Positions 1 to 8,653 are shown, counted from the first letter of the stretch. The stretch is DNA of 64,000 bases from Lentilactobacillus kisonensis DSM 19906 = JCM 15041 (GCF_001434135.1 NZ_AZEB01000007.1:1-64000), one strand, 5' to 3'. Notes: generated by a model not told the origin, from the letters alone. Numbers and translations are program-made.

Positions 1-92
1 GCGTTAACTAGGACTTTTGTCCCAGCCTCATGCCTTTTAAGGTCTATTTAATCTAAGTTACTATTGCTTTGGTTTTTCAATTACACGGTAGG

Positions 93-245
93 GTCGCTCC
101 ATAAAGCAAGGATCTGCGTATAAACACCTTCGAGAAAAATCCAAGCCCATCGTAACATGGTAGAAGCCTGCTACACCAGGCAGCAGCTTGCATCTAAGGA
201 ACTTTAACAAAAACTCCAAAGACTGTTTAGTGATTGTCCTAGGTG
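93..245 (+). repeat. Degenerate left-half remnants of the VSH hairpin element
   Basis: Bases 94-147 resemble the left half of the VSH element (GCTCCATAAAGCAAGGATCTG, then a run ending AAAAATCCAAGCCC). Bases 183-223 resemble another left half (CTTGCATCTAAGGAACTT, shared with the copy at 53941-54058). Neither has its matching right arm, so both look like decayed or truncated copies ahead of the intact copy at 253. The first 90 bases of the window show nothing I can assign apart from a tiny GGAC/GTCC hairpin. Confidence 0.5.
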
Positions 246-252
246 ACATTGA

Positions 253-372
253 TTAGGACCGCTCCGCAAAGCAGAGACTTGCACCTAAGCCTTCTCCGCC
301 AAAAATCCAAGCCCAGGATTTCTGGCGGAGAAAACTTAGGCTCCAGTCTCTAACCGCTTTGCTCCGCTCACT
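253..372 (+). repeat. VSH hairpin element, copy 1
   Basis: Complete copy running TTAGGACCGCTCC to CCGCTCACT. Stems: GCAAAGC with GCTTTGC; AGAGACT with AGTCTCT, with a one-sided AACC bulge; CCTAAG with CTTAGG; TTCTCCGCCA with TGGCGGAGAA; and an apical AAATCC...GGATTT. Its right end overlaps the stop codon of the agmatine deiminase gene (TGA of AGTGAGCGG on the minus strand). This copy is antisense to that gene, unlike most other copies. Confidence 0.85.
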
Positions 373-1468
373 CTGGTATTTGTTGCGTAACACAATGAAT
401 ATTTCCCCCACCAAGGATAATTTCTCGGGCATAGACACCAACAATCTTTCTATCTGGATATAATCGTTGCAAGGTTGCTTGCGCTTTTTGATCATTTAGA
501 TCCCCAAACATTGGAAAGACAATGCCACCATTTGCCGTGTAATAATTAACGTAGCTAGCAGCAAGCCGGTCGCCCGCTCTTCTTGGCAGCGTCCCCGCCA
601 CGGCATCAACACCTTCACTTTCGGCTTTTGTAATCGTGATTGGTTGCGGAACCGTTAGCCTCTCTATTCGAATTGGACGGCCCTTGGCATCCGTTGCCTG
701 CCGCAAAATCGCCTCATTTTCTTTTGAAATTTGATATTGCGGATCAGATTGATCATCAGTCCAAGCCAATGCCACAACTCCTGGTCGAACAAAGTTGGCA
801 ATATTGTCAACATGGCCATTTGTCTCATCCAGATAAATTCCGTGCTTAAGCCAGATTACCTTCGAAACATTTAAATATTCTTTTAAGAGATTTTCAATTT
901 GGCTTTTAGATAACTCCGGATTGCGCCCCTTTGAAAGCAAACACTCCTCAGTCGTAATCAGCGTTCCTTCACCATCAACGTGAATGGCGCCACCTTCTAA
1001 GACAAAATCATCTAGTCGATAACGATCCAGGTGCTCTAACTCCGTGATTTTTTGAGCCACCCGATCATCCTTGTCCCAAGGAAAGTACAGGCCATCCACC
1101 AAGCCACCCCAAGCATTAAAGTGCCAGTCGATCCCGCGGCGCTCACCTGCCTGATTAGTCACAATCGTTGGCCCGCAATCTCGAACCCAGGCATCATTGC
1201 TTGAGAGTTCAACCACTTCAACCTCTGCTGGCAACAAATGACGGGCATTAACATACTGATCATCGGCAACGCCCACCGTAACGTGTTCAAACTGGGCAAT
1301 TGCCTTCGCAACATTAGCGAACGTCCGCTGTGCCGGCTTGGCCCCGTTTCGCCAATTATCTGGTCTTGTCGGCCAAAGCATGTAAACACCTTGATGTGGT
1401 TCAAATTCAGCGGGCATTCGAAAGCCATCTTGCTTTGGGTTTGACTGTAGAGTTTGCAATGATATCAT
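368..1468 (-). CDS. aguA: Agmatine deiminase
   Basis: Hydrolyses agmatine to N-carbamoylputrescine and ammonia in the cytoplasm, the first step of the agmatine deiminase route that also gives acid tolerance. The 366-residue length and the whole sequence fit the family. The N-terminal [15 protein letters not shown], the WVRDCGPT block, the [10 protein letters not shown] block and the C-terminal [13 protein letters not shown] carrying the catalytic Cys are all visible. The ATG given here abuts its GGGAGG with no spacer. A TTG three codons downstream has a normal 9-base spacing and may be the true start. No putrescine carbamoyltransferase, carbamate kinase or antiporter gene lies beside it. Its stop codon lies inside a VSH element. 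Family assignment is very secure. Confidence 0.95.
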   Translation of the reverse strand: MISLQTLQSNPKQDGFRMPAEFEPHQGVYMLWPTRPDNWRNGAKPAQRTFANVAKAIAQFEHVTVGVADDQYVNARHLLPAEVEVVELSSNDAWVRDCGPTIVTNQAGERRGIDWHFNAWGGLVDGLYFPWDKDDRVAQKITELEHLDRYRLDDFVLEGGAIHVDGEGTLITTEECLLSKGRNPELSKSQIENLLKEYLNVSKVIWLKHGIYLDETNGHVDNIANFVRPGVVALAWTDDQSDPQYQISKENEAILRQATDAKGRPIRIERLTVPQPITITKAESEGVDAVAGTLPRRAGDRLAASYVNYYTANGGIVFPMFGDLNDQKAQATLQRLYPDRKIVGVYAREIILGGGNIHCVTQQIPE

Positions 1469-1804
1469 CCTCCCAAATTAACCTGAAGTTCACAAAGCTA
1501 CGAACATACAAACATAAAAAGCTGATTCAAGTCTCGCTATGATAGTGTAGTATATCAAATTTTCCCTTGTTAGCAAGATATCTCACCAATTAGATCTCAC
1601 GTTTCTTTAATCAAAATCATTCTTACTGCAAGTGTTAATTACCCCCCTCAGTTACTTGATCATTTGTTTGTACGTGAGTAAATTGGGGTTTTAAGCACGC
1701 TTCGAATCATCGGATAAGTATTTTTTACACAACAACAAACAACCTTAGTAATCAATAATTAATCACGAATAAGCATCAATCATTTCTGATAATTACTTAC
1801 TCGG
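1469..1804. other. Intergenic stretch without a recognisable feature
   Basis: AT-rich spacer between aguA (reading left) and the aldo/keto reductase gene. I see no open frame, repeat copy or convincing promoter here. The only clear structure is the hairpin that follows at 1805. Confidence 0.4.
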
Positions 1805-1861
1805 TTAATCACAAAAGAAGCTCTCAGGATAAACTACCTTGAGCACTTCTTTTGTGATTAA
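1805..1861. terminator. Rho-independent terminator
   Basis: A long inverted repeat pairs TTAATCACAAAAGAAG (1805-1820) with CTTCTTTTGTGATTAA (1846-1861), with further TCTCAGG/CCTTGAG pairing inside. It lies just past the stop of the aldo/keto reductase gene on the minus strand. Confidence 0.75.
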
Positions 1862-1880
1862 TAATCAATATTATTGGCAG

Positions 1881-2888
1881 TTACTTTTTCTCATCAATCA
1901 ACACCGTTCCTTCTGCCGGGTTATGATCAATGGCGCCAACAATCTCATGAGGTGTATACAGTTCTTCTAAGTAATGGATGTCTTCAGGGGAAAGTTTAAC
2001 CGAAAGTGCCGCTATCGCATCGTCAAGGTGACTTATTTTAGTTGACCCCACGATTGGTGCAGTGACCCCTTTAGCCCACTGCCAAGCTAGTGCAATTTGG
2101 CTCATTGAAACGCCGTACTTATTAGCCAGTTCGCTGACCCAATCAACGATCTGTAAGTCTTGACTTTCTGCTCGATCGTATTTACCCATAGACACTCTGT
2201 CAGTCCGACTACGAAGGGTATTTACTTTCCATGATCGATGGCTTAGATGACCCGCAGCAAGCGGACTATAGGGCATCAGTGACACATTCATCTGCTTACA
2301 AATTGGGATTAATTCCCGTTCATCTTCTCGATAAAGCAAGTTATAATGATTTTCCATCGTTTGAAATCGAGCCCAGCCATTATCTTTAGCAACCTGTTGC
2401 ATGTTGTAGAACTGATATCCATACATTGCTGAAGCGCCAATAGTTCGGACCTTACCGGACTTTACGAGATCATCCAATGCTGACATTGTTTCTTCAATTG
2501 GCGTCTCGTAATCAAACCTGTGGATGATGTACACATCTAAGTAGTCGGTTTGTAGTCGTTTTAATGATCCCTCAACTTCTCGATGAATGGCCTTGCTCGA
2601 TAAACGACCAGGATTGAAATAAACCTCTGAAGCCAATACAACTTGATCACGAGGAACCTGGCTATCCTTTAACGCTTTACCCAAATATTCTTCGCTTGTT
2701 CCCTTAGAATAAACGTTCGCAGTATCAAAAAAGTTAACTCCCTGATCGAGCGCATGATTAATCACTTTTTTACTATCAGCATAGTCTAATGTCCAATCAT
2801 GCATTGTACCTACTTGCCCAAAACTCATCGCGCCAATGCAAATTTTCGAAACGTTAATATCCGTTTGACCTAACTTAGCATATTTCAT
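1881..2888 (-). CDS. Aldo/keto reductase
   Basis: A 335-residue NAD(P)H-dependent oxidoreductase of the aldo/keto reductase superfamily (YghZ/Tas-like branch), acting on carbonyl compounds; the physiological substrate is unknown. The N-terminal MKYAKLGQTDINVSKICIGAM, the Asp in FFDTANVYSKG, the YLDVYIIHRFD strand and the IVGSTKISHLDDAI nucleotide-binding segment define the TIM-barrel family and its catalytic tetrad. The ATG at 2888 was chosen because the conserved N-terminus begins there; an upstream in-frame ATG would add eight non-conserved residues. It is monocistronic, behind a MerR-type promoter at 2988-3018, which suggests induction by aldehydes or other electrophiles. Confidence 0.88.
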   Translation of the reverse strand: MKYAKLGQTDINVSKICIGAMSFGQVGTMHDWTLDYADSKKVINHALDQGVNFFDTANVYSKGTSEEYLGKALKDSQVPRDQVVLASEVYFNPGRLSSKAIHREVEGSLKRLQTDYLDVYIIHRFDYETPIEETMSALDDLVKSGKVRTIGASAMYGYQFYNMQQVAKDNGWARFQTMENHYNLLYREDERELIPICKQMNVSLMPYSPLAAGHLSHRSWKVNTLRSRTDRVSMGKYDRAESQDLQIVDWVSELANKYGVSMSQIALAWQWAKGVTAPIVGSTKISHLDDAIAALSVKLSPEDIHYLEELYTPHEIVGAIDHNPAEGTVLIDEKK

Positions 2889-2957
2889 TGGTTTTGCTTC
2901 CCTTCTCATCATCGTGCTGATTTGCAGAACGATCCTACTGTCATCATTACTTTTCTG

Positions 2958-2983
2958 ACTGAATCAACCATTACTGATTCAGT
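2958..2983. promoter_or_regulatory. Inverted repeat between promoter and aldo/keto reductase start
   Basis: Perfect 9-bp arms ACTGAATCA (2958-2966) and TGATTCAGT (2975-2983) are separated by 8 bp. It lies in the 5' untranslated region just downstream of the predicted -10, so it may be an operator or an mRNA hairpin. The binding protein is unknown. Confidence 0.5.
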
Positions 2984-2987
2984 GTAA

Positions 2988-3018
2988 ATGTTACTCCTTA
3001 AAGTATACTTTAAGTCAA
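2988..3018 (-). promoter_or_regulatory. MerR-type promoter with 19-bp spacer
   Basis: On the minus strand, TTGACT (3013-3018) and TAACAT (2988-2993) are separated by 19 bp. That spacer, with the end of the -35, contains the perfect 18-bp palindrome CTTAAAGTATACTTTAAG (2997-3014). An overlong spacer filled by a palindrome is the hallmark of MerR-family activated promoters. No MerR gene is present in the window. Confidence 0.75.
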
Positions 3019-3110
3019 GTGACAGCTATTTCATCCAGTTCAAACGGTCAAAATGTCCAACACGCTTCTCAAGACAATCAATTCGACAAAAACAACTCAA
3101 AAAATGTAAA

Positions 3111-3231
3111 AGTGAGCGGAGCAAAGCACTTAGAACTCGGGGCATAAGTCTCCACCAGCAGGAATTCCTGGTTCTGGAATTTTTGCTGGTGGTGCTTATG
3201 TGCAGAGTTCTGCTTTGCGGAGCTGTCCTAA
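3111..3231 (-). repeat. VSH hairpin element, copy 2
   Basis: Complete copy whose sense strand is minus, the same as the flanking genes. Stems: GCAAAGC/GCTTTGC, AGAACTC/GAGTTCT, CATAAG/CTTATG, CACCAGCA/TGCTGGTG, apical AATTCC/GGAATT. Compared with copy 1 the second, third and fourth stems have changed on both sides and still pair. A further imperfect inverted repeat follows at 3239-3281 (CCATTGC...GCAATGG), without a clear T-run. Confidence 0.85.
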
Positions 3232-3372
3232 TAAATACCCATTGCGCAATTATTCCAAAATTGAGAACAATTATGCAATGGACTTTATTTGGATAGAATC
3301 TGTTGGTTATCGTAATCTAAATTTGTTTCCTGATTTCAACTTGCTCAGTTTTATTTAATTAATCAATATGAC

Positions 3373-4065
3373 TTATTTAGCCATTTTTTCAGTATTCGTT
3401 TCGGTCATCTTGCCATCCATAATCCGATACGTCTTATCCGCAAAGTCCATCAACCGCACATCGTGGGTTACCACCACAACCGCTTTATTCCGAGTCTCTG
3501 CCAACTCCTTAAATAATTTACCAACTTCAGCAACCCGTTCGCTATCCAAAGCTGCCGTTGGCTCATCCGCTAACACAATGTCTGGGTTGGCAAACAATGC
3601 CCGCGCAATTGCGACTCGCTGGGTTTGGCCGCCTGAAAGCTCGCCGGGATATTGGTTCGTTAAGTTCTCAATTCCTAATTGCTTTAATAAGTCAGCCAAT
3701 TCGGCCTTATTGAGGTTCCCTTGCCGTTTAACCTTGTTCACAAAATCAAACTGTTCCTTAACTTTCAAATATGGCACCAGACTATAAGATTGTAAGACAA
3801 AACCGATCTGATTTAACCGCAACTTATCCCGTTGCGATGTTGACAATTGCGCTATTTGCTTGCCTTCCACTGAAACCTCACCAGATGTTGGTGTTTGTAG
3901 ACCACCAGCAATCGTCAGAAAAGTGCTTTTGCCAGAGCCTGATGGGCCAACGACCAGAATCAATTCGCCCCGGTCGGCTGAAAAATCAATGTCATGTAAA
4001 ACATGAACCTTACTAACGCCTTTACCAAAATACTTATTAATTTTTTTGAGTTCAATAACTGACAT
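3373..4065 (-). CDS. ABC transporter ATP-binding protein (MacB/LolD type)
   Basis: The 230-residue ATPase of an FtsX-type ABC system, working at the inner face of the membrane with the permease encoded just upstream. Walker A GPSGSGKS (near residue 40), Q-loop in IGFVLQSYS, signature LSGGQTQR, Walker B IVLADEPTAALD and the H-loop in VVVVTHDVR are all present and in order. The gene follows the permease by 2 bp. This family exports peptides, bacteriocins or lipid-linked compounds, or acts on the cell envelope; the substrate cannot be read from sequence. The TetR gene at the head of the operon suggests inducible detoxification. Confidence 0.9.
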   Translation of the reverse strand: MSVIELKKINKYFGKGVSKVHVLHDIDFSADRGELILVVGPSGSGKSTFLTIAGGLQTPTSGEVSVEGKQIAQLSTSQRDKLRLNQIGFVLQSYSLVPYLKVKEQFDFVNKVKRQGNLNKAELADLLKQLGIENLTNQYPGELSGGQTQRVAIARALFANPDIVLADEPTAALDSERVAEVGKLFKELAETRNKAVVVVTHDVRLMDFADKTYRIMDGKMTETNTEKMAK

Positions 4066-4067
4066 GA

Positions 4068-5132
4068 TTATCCTCCTATTACTTTAACGGGGTCAACGGT
4101 TGCAATCTTCTGGGCAGGAATTGCCGACCCGATGAATCCCATAATAAGCAGGCCGATTGAAATCCAGGTTAAGACCGGAATATCAAACGACATCGGCACG
4201 CCGATCGGAATAATGCTAGCAGTGGCAGCAGTCAGCGCAGCTCCGATCACAAGTCCTGAGACCATCAAAATCAACGATTGGCTCGTAATGGTTGCTGCCA
4301 ACGTTCTAGCTGGGATCCCCTGTGCCCGCAATACCGCGTATATTGGTAACGCCTGCATCGTTAAAATATAGAGGAAAACCGCAATGATAATTAGAGAAAT
4401 AATCATCAGGAAGCCAATCATGAAGCCAAAGGTCGTATTTTGGGCTGAGTAACCTGGTAACTTAGAAATGAAATATGAAATGGCATACGTTTTAAGATGC
4501 GTATCCTTTGCATCATATTTTGCAGTCTTAGAAACGATTGCACTGCCAGTCACCTTAGCATTAGTCATTCCTCGCAACGATTTCCACGTCCCCGTGCTTC
4601 CATAGATAATCGGTGAAATATTAAGTTTCGCATTTTTAGTGAACCCAACAATCTGATACTGCTGATCAGATGAATTCAGCCTGATTTTATCTCCAAGGCG
4701 ATATCCCTCATCCTTAAACTTCTCGTCAGCAACAACTTCTTGGCTATCACGAGCACGACGACCTGATGAGATCTTTAGATTTTTTAGGATAAATTGATCT
4801 TTCTTTGCACCAATAAAGGTTGACGAAATCTTTTTTTGCCCTTTATCTTTAGCCACAACTGGTGTGGATCCAATTACCGCCTGCTTAGCCGACAAACTAG
4901 CTTTTTTAGCTTGATCGTCAGTAATCAGTGACTGGCTCAACGAAACGTTAGAATCTTTGTTCAAGACAATGCTTTTCACGTTCCAAGATTCAATGGCCTG
5001 CGTATTCTCACCTGCTAAGCCAAAAGACAATCCGGTTAAGATAAAGATCAAGTAAGCAATCAAAACAATCATTGAGATGATTAATCCGTACCGGAGTTTT
5101 TCATGACGAATTTCTTTTAATGCTAAATACAT
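4068..5132 (-). CDS. FtsX/MacB-type ABC transporter permease
   Basis: A 354-residue membrane protein with one N-terminal membrane helix (about residues 15-38), a large extracytoplasmic domain (about 40-225) and three C-terminal helices ending in the typical PAQKIATVDPVKVIGG tail. This matches the four-helix FtsX-like permease topology. It lies between the TetR gene, which it abuts, and the ATPase gene, so the three form one operon. The likely role is an export or envelope-stress pump; the substrate is unknown. Confidence 0.88.
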   Translation of the reverse strand: MYLALKEIRHEKLRYGLIISMIVLIAYLIFILTGLSFGLAGENTQAIESWNVKSIVLNKDSNVSLSQSLITDDQAKKASLSAKQAVIGSTPVVAKDKGQKKISSTFIGAKKDQFILKNLKISSGRRARDSQEVVADEKFKDEGYRLGDKIRLNSSDQQYQIVGFTKNAKLNISPIIYGSTGTWKSLRGMTNAKVTGSAIVSKTAKYDAKDTHLKTYAISYFISKLPGYSAQNTTFGFMIGFLMIISLIIIAVFLYILTMQALPIYAVLRAQGIPARTLAATITSQSLILMVSGLVIGAALTAATASIIPIGVPMSFDIPVLTWISIGLLIMGFIGSAIPAQKIATVDPVKVIGG

Positions 5133-5663
5133 TTAGTTAGTCCCCTTTCCTGACAATAGATCCAAGGCCGCTTTGAGACGGCTACTGATTGCCTCACGAC
5201 TGCTAGGATGCAGCAGAATTTGCTTAATTGCTTCATGGCTTAAAATCATCGCAGCCCACTGTTGACTATTCAAACTTTGGGTCTGTGATTCATTGTCTGA
5301 GCCAACCAAAGATTCATTTTTGCTGAGATGCATTTCAATTAGTTTGCGGTAGTGGCTATTTGCGACCCCGTCGACAAATGCAGTAACCTGTCCTAAATAA
5401 AAATCAGGATCAAAGACCCCATCGTCTACTTCCCGATCAATCGAAGTATGAATATCCCTCATCGCCACACCATAGATGTAGAGATAAGCATCCGTTAGAT
5501 CATCAAAATACTTATAAAACGCGCCGCGGGCAATTCCAGCAGTCTTCACGATTGGCGCAACCTGCGATTGAGCTAAGGGGTGAGTGCTAAATTCGCCTAG
5601 CAATGCTTCTTGGATTTTAAGTTGCTTTTCTGGGTTTAAATGTAAAAATGTTGTTGATACCAT
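5133..5663 (-). CDS. TetR-family transcriptional regulator
   Basis: A 176-residue regulator with an N-terminal helix-turn-helix (about residues 10-57; KTAGIARGAFYKYFDDLTDAY is the recognition region) and a divergent C-terminal ligand domain. It is the first gene of the operon with the ABC permease and ATPase. It is almost certainly autoregulatory, because two TGACA-N3-TGTCA-like dyads overlap its own promoter. Ligand unknown. Confidence 0.88.
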   Translation of the reverse strand: MVSTTFLHLNPEKQLKIQEALLGEFSTHPLAQSQVAPIVKTAGIARGAFYKYFDDLTDAYLYIYGVAMRDIHTSIDREVDDGVFDPDFYLGQVTAFVDGVANSHYRKLIEMHLSKNESLVGSDNESQTQSLNSQQWAAMILSHEAIKQILLHPSSREAISSRLKAALDLLSGKGTN

Positions 5664-5677
5664 GTTATTCTCCTTTC

Positions 5678-5732
5678 AAGTGACACCTTGTCACTTTTAT
5701 AAAGTATACATAGTTAGTGACATCGTGTCAAT
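5678..5732 (-). promoter_or_regulatory. Promoter with two TetR-type operators
   Basis: The minus strand has a consensus -35 TTGACA (5726-5731), a 17-bp spacer and -10 TATACT (5703-5708). The dyad AAGTGACACCTTGTCACTT (5678-5696) lies downstream of the -10. A second, AGTGACATCGTGTCAAT (5716-5732), covers the -35. Two matching operators flanking the core promoter strongly suggest negative autoregulation. Confidence 0.85.
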
Positions 5733-5741
5733 AATTTTGCA

Positions 5742-5776
5742 AAAAAAAGAATGAGATTGAAATCTCTCATCCCTTT
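5742..5776 (-). terminator. Rho-independent terminator of the secreted-protein gene
   Basis: On the minus strand GATGAGA pairs with TCTCAT around a short loop and is followed by TTTTTTTT. It ends transcription from the gene at 5874-6929 before the TetR promoter. Confidence 0.8.
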
Positions 5777-5873
5777 TCTTTAATCTTAAAAGTTATGTTA
5801 TGGAAAAACATCCACACAATTATTATTCGTCACATTTAGTTACGAACCATTATTAACTGCTTGTTGCCACTCT

Positions 5874-6929
5874 CTAATATGCTGTCGTTGACCGGAGCAA
5901 CTCCGGATCACGATTACTCAATAAGAACGCATGCCCACCATCAAAAATCATACTTTCAAATTCTCGGTGAGAACGAAACTTAGTATATTTAATGTCACTT
6001 GGTTTCAAACTACCGTGACCATTTAACTTTCTGGCAGGTAACGTTTGGACTGAATCATCAGACACCAGATATAGGCGGCCGTTGTGCGAGTTATATCCCA
6101 TTGACTGTTCGTGGGTTCCCGTTCGATATCTCAGCATTTGTTTTGCCAACGTCACGTGAATTGACTTGGCACCTAATTTGGCCTTATAAATCTTAACCAT
6201 GCCATTTGAGATTCCCCACCAGTATGCATGACCCGCGTTATCAAAGGTTAAATCATGACCCGCCGGAACGTTGGCACCACCGTTGTCCATATGAAATTTG
6301 ATGGCCCGGTTTGGTTTCAACGATGACATGCTAATCCGTTGAATCGTTGACCAGGTTGTTGGCTTCATATCTGGTCGATCACGCCACATCCAAATTGCGT
6401 GCTGTTTCTTATTATAGGCTAACGATTGGCCATGGCCCACGTTAAACATTGGGCCAACTTTCATGCCAGCGGTTGGTTTAAGTAACGAATTCTGAGCTTT
6501 TGCCAGGCTCAAGTTGTTCAGCGTGCTTCTATTATAACGAACAACAAATCCCTTCCCGTGAAATTGGTGCGGGGCGTACAAAACAAACAAGTATTTGCCA
6601 GCAAATGCGGCTGCCTGCGGATTGGTCAAATCACGGCTCGACTTGTTAAGGGCCGCGTGAGTATTTGGCAGCAGGTACTTCGTCTTCAAAATCCACTTAG
6701 TCCCGCTGACACTTTTGATTGTTCCCACACCACCAGGCTTATTTGTCCAGCCATAGTTCGGATTTGCTTTAACGAACTTCGTCTGCCGATTATTAACAAC
6801 CCGCAAGCCTGAATAACGGCTAAGCGCATTCCTTCGTTGAACATATGTAGCAGCATTAGCTGTGGTGCCAGTAACCGCAGCCATAGATAAGCCGACAGCT
6901 ATCCCTAATAAGACATTTCTAAATTTCAT
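5874..6929 (-). CDS. Secreted protein of unknown function, paralogue A
   Basis: A 351-residue protein with a clear signal peptide (about residues 1-26, cleavage after TTANA) and no anchor motif, so it is probably released or loosely wall-bound. The body is rich in repeated strand-like blocks, such as GPMFNVGHGQSLAYNKK, PAGHDLTFDNAGHAYWWG and GTHEQSMGYNSHNGRLYLVSDD, ending in REFESMIFDGGHAFLLSNRDPEL. The periodicity suggests a beta-propeller-like fold, which is an inference. The protein at 7352-8452 shares the same blocks in the same order. I do not recognise a function. The ribosome site is GGAGGGG, 5 bases before ATG. Confidence 0.8.
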   Translation of the reverse strand: MKFRNVLLGIAVGLSMAAVTGTTANAATYVQRRNALSRYSGLRVVNNRQTKFVKANPNYGWTNKPGGVGTIKSVSGTKWILKTKYLLPNTHAALNKSSRDLTNPQAAAFAGKYLFVLYAPHQFHGKGFVVRYNRSTLNNLSLAKAQNSLLKPTAGMKVGPMFNVGHGQSLAYNKKQHAIWMWRDRPDMKPTTWSTIQRISMSSLKPNRAIKFHMDNGGANVPAGHDLTFDNAGHAYWWGISNGMVKIYKAKLGAKSIHVTLAKQMLRYRTGTHEQSMGYNSHNGRLYLVSDDSVQTLPARKLNGHGSLKPSDIKYTKFRSHREFESMIFDGGHAFLLSNRDPELLRSTTAY

Positions 6930-7124
6930 AATACCCCTCCAGATATATTTTTTTACTTGATGACATTACATAAACTATTGACCATTTGGCTGCCAAATAT
7001 CCTCAATTGGTAGCTTGGCAGTCTTGGCAGCGGTGCGGGAAAGCGAGCAACAATCGCCACACTGCAGCGAAGTTCAAATTGAATTCTGAGACGTTTATTT
7101 TTGAAGATATGGCTAGGTTTTGGC

Positions 7125-7225
7125 GTGCTTGACTTCATAGTTGAATCGTGCGAAGCCAAGCACCTCAGAGAAAAATTCCAAGCCAGGGCATTTCCCTCTG
7201 GTAGTTTTGCTAAGTCTTGGCAACA
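7125..7225 (+). repeat. Degenerate VSH-like remnant
   Basis: The stretch around 7150-7200 (AAGCACCTCAGAGAAAAATTCC followed by AAGCCAGGGCATTTCCCTCTGG) resembles the centre of a VSH element with poorly kept arms. It sits in the 422-bp gap between the two paralogous secreted-protein genes. The rest of the gap (6950-7120) shows nothing else I can name. Confidence 0.4.
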
Positions 7226-7235
7226 TAGCGAAAAC

Positions 7236-7345
7236 GTGCTCCGATGCAACTGACGCTAACTGCCTAAGGGGTTTCTAATTAAAATCCAAGACCGGGATTT
7301 CAATTAGAAACCCCTTAGGCAACCGCGTCAACCGTTGCTCGTCAC
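7236..7345 (+). repeat. Divergent VSH hairpin element
   Basis: Same architecture with almost entirely different stem sequence. GCAAC pairs with GTTGC and TGACGC with GCGTCA across a one-sided AACCG-type bulge. GCCTAAGGGGTTTCTAATT pairs perfectly with AATTAGAAACCCCTTAGGC. The apex is AATCC AAGACCG GGATT. The ends are GTGCTCC and GCTCGTCAC rather than the usual ends. It is antisense to both neighbouring genes. Confidence 0.7.
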
Positions 7346-7351
7346 AGGCTT

Positions 7352-8452
7352 TTAATATCCCCTATCCGCCTGCAGAACTTCCGGACAGTGGTTAACTAAC
7401 AGATTGCCCTTTGAACTGCCATCATAGGCGATTCCCTCAAATTCTCGTTTTGGGCCAAACTGAGTCCATTCGAAACTTCGATTGGTTAAATGACCGTGGC
7501 CGCGTAACCCCTTCGCTGGGAAGCTGGCGATCGATGCATCCGACATCATTAACAGACGCTTGCGAACTGGGTTGTAACCCATACTCTGAATTCGGGTTCC
7601 CGGCAGGTGCTTTAATACCTGGTGGGTCAAGCGAAACTTTACAGAATGAGTATGAATTTTACCTTTGAAGATGTAAGCGCCCCAGCCGGGGAATGACCAA
7701 AAGTAAGCGTTCCCTGATTTATCAAACGTCAAATCATGGCCGCCTGGAACCCGGGTCCCACGACTGTGGAGTGAAAAGCGAATAGCGTGATCTGGCCGCA
7801 ACGTCTTGGTCTTGATGTGTTGGATATAGCCAAAATTGCTGACCGGAACCCTAGGTGCCCGCTCCTTATCTCGCCACATGTATAAGCCCTTATTTTTCCA
7901 ATTATAGGCCAGCGACTGACCATGACCAGTTGTGAAGAGTGGGCCAACCTTAATTGCGTCATGGATTTGTCGTTGAATAACCGAATACTTATGGTGGTGC
8001 TTAACGTAAGCATCCCGCAATTCCTTTGGATGAAGACGAACCCCAAGCGAATCTAACATTTGGGTGTTAAACCTAACGATTCGTCCCTTATTTCGAAGGT
8101 TAGTTGGACAATAAACAATGTACATATATTTACGGCCCGTCATGGCAATTGACTGAGGATTACCCCAGTGTTGGCCATTCTTACCAGGTAACGGCAAAAT
8201 ATATCGGGTCGTAAAAGTCACCCGCTTGCCCCGCTCCGACTTAATCGTGTGAACTTTAGACGTGTGGGAAACATGGAAATACTCTCTAGGAACCCTCACA
8301 TAGTGCACTTTCTTATTGTTCAGATTGCGCAGACTACCACGATAGAGTCCAGAAGAGCGTTGATGGTACACTTTGTATTTGGCGTGAGCAACGATCGGCG
8401 CCCCCAGCGCTATCGCCAATACAAAGCACAAAAATGCTTTAAGGAACTTCAT
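7352..8452 (-). CDS. Secreted protein of unknown function, paralogue B
   Basis: A 366-residue paralogue of the protein at 5874-6929, with its own signal peptide (about residues 1-24, ending VAHA). Shared landmarks are HGQSLAYNWKNKGLYMWRDK, GGHDLTFDKSGNAYFW, the IQSMGYNPVRKRLL block and the C-terminal REFEGIAYDGSSKGNLLVNHCPE. It differs by an inserted stretch near residues 150-170 and by a very basic composition. No transmembrane anchor or LPxTG is present. Tandem duplication followed by strong divergence is the simplest reading. Function unknown; wall or polymer binding would be a guess. The ribosome site is GAGGGGGT. Confidence 0.8.
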   Translation of the reverse strand: MKFLKAFLCFVLAIALGAPIVAHAKYKVYHQRSSGLYRGSLRNLNNKKVHYVRVPREYFHVSHTSKVHTIKSERGKRVTFTTRYILPLPGKNGQHWGNPQSIAMTGRKYMYIVYCPTNLRNKGRIVRFNTQMLDSLGVRLHPKELRDAYVKHHHKYSVIQRQIHDAIKVGPLFTTGHGQSLAYNWKNKGLYMWRDKERAPRVPVSNFGYIQHIKTKTLRPDHAIRFSLHSRGTRVPGGHDLTFDKSGNAYFWSFPGWGAYIFKGKIHTHSVKFRLTHQVLKHLPGTRIQSMGYNPVRKRLLMMSDASIASFPAKGLRGHGHLTNRSFEWTQFGPKREFEGIAYDGSSKGNLLVNHCPEVLQADRGY

Positions 8453-8615
8453 GCTTCAATACCCCCTCAGGTATGAAATTATTAAGTTTTTCAAAAGACT
8501 CAATAGTTATATAGTAGTTGTTTAGTAAAACATTGTAAACAGCTATTTAACGCAGGATGACAGACAAATCGGGTAGTTAAAATCAAATTCACCATTTAGG
8601 ATACCTACCGACCAT

Positions 8616-8653
8616 AAAAGCTGACGTCATCAAGATTCCTGGCGTCAGCTTTT
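8616..8653. terminator. Bidirectional rho-independent terminator
   Basis: AAAAGCTGACG (8616-8626) pairs with CGTCAGCTTTT (8643-8653). It serves the glutathione peroxidase gene on the minus strand. The rest of the 8453-8719 gap holds only the upstream region of paralogue B. Confidence 0.85.

Noticed and set aside
253-495. Minus-strand frame at the left end
   Set aside because: It lies across VSH copy 1 and the 3' end of aguA in another frame; coding is not credible.
3239-3281. Terminator between VSH copy 2 and the ABC operon
   Set aside because: CCATTGC/GCAATGG arms pair but with internal mismatches and no T-run. Left as an unexplained inverted repeat.
6953-7249. 98-codon minus-strand frame between the secreted-protein genes
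   Set aside because: No ribosome site, unusual composition, and it covers degenerate repeat sequence.
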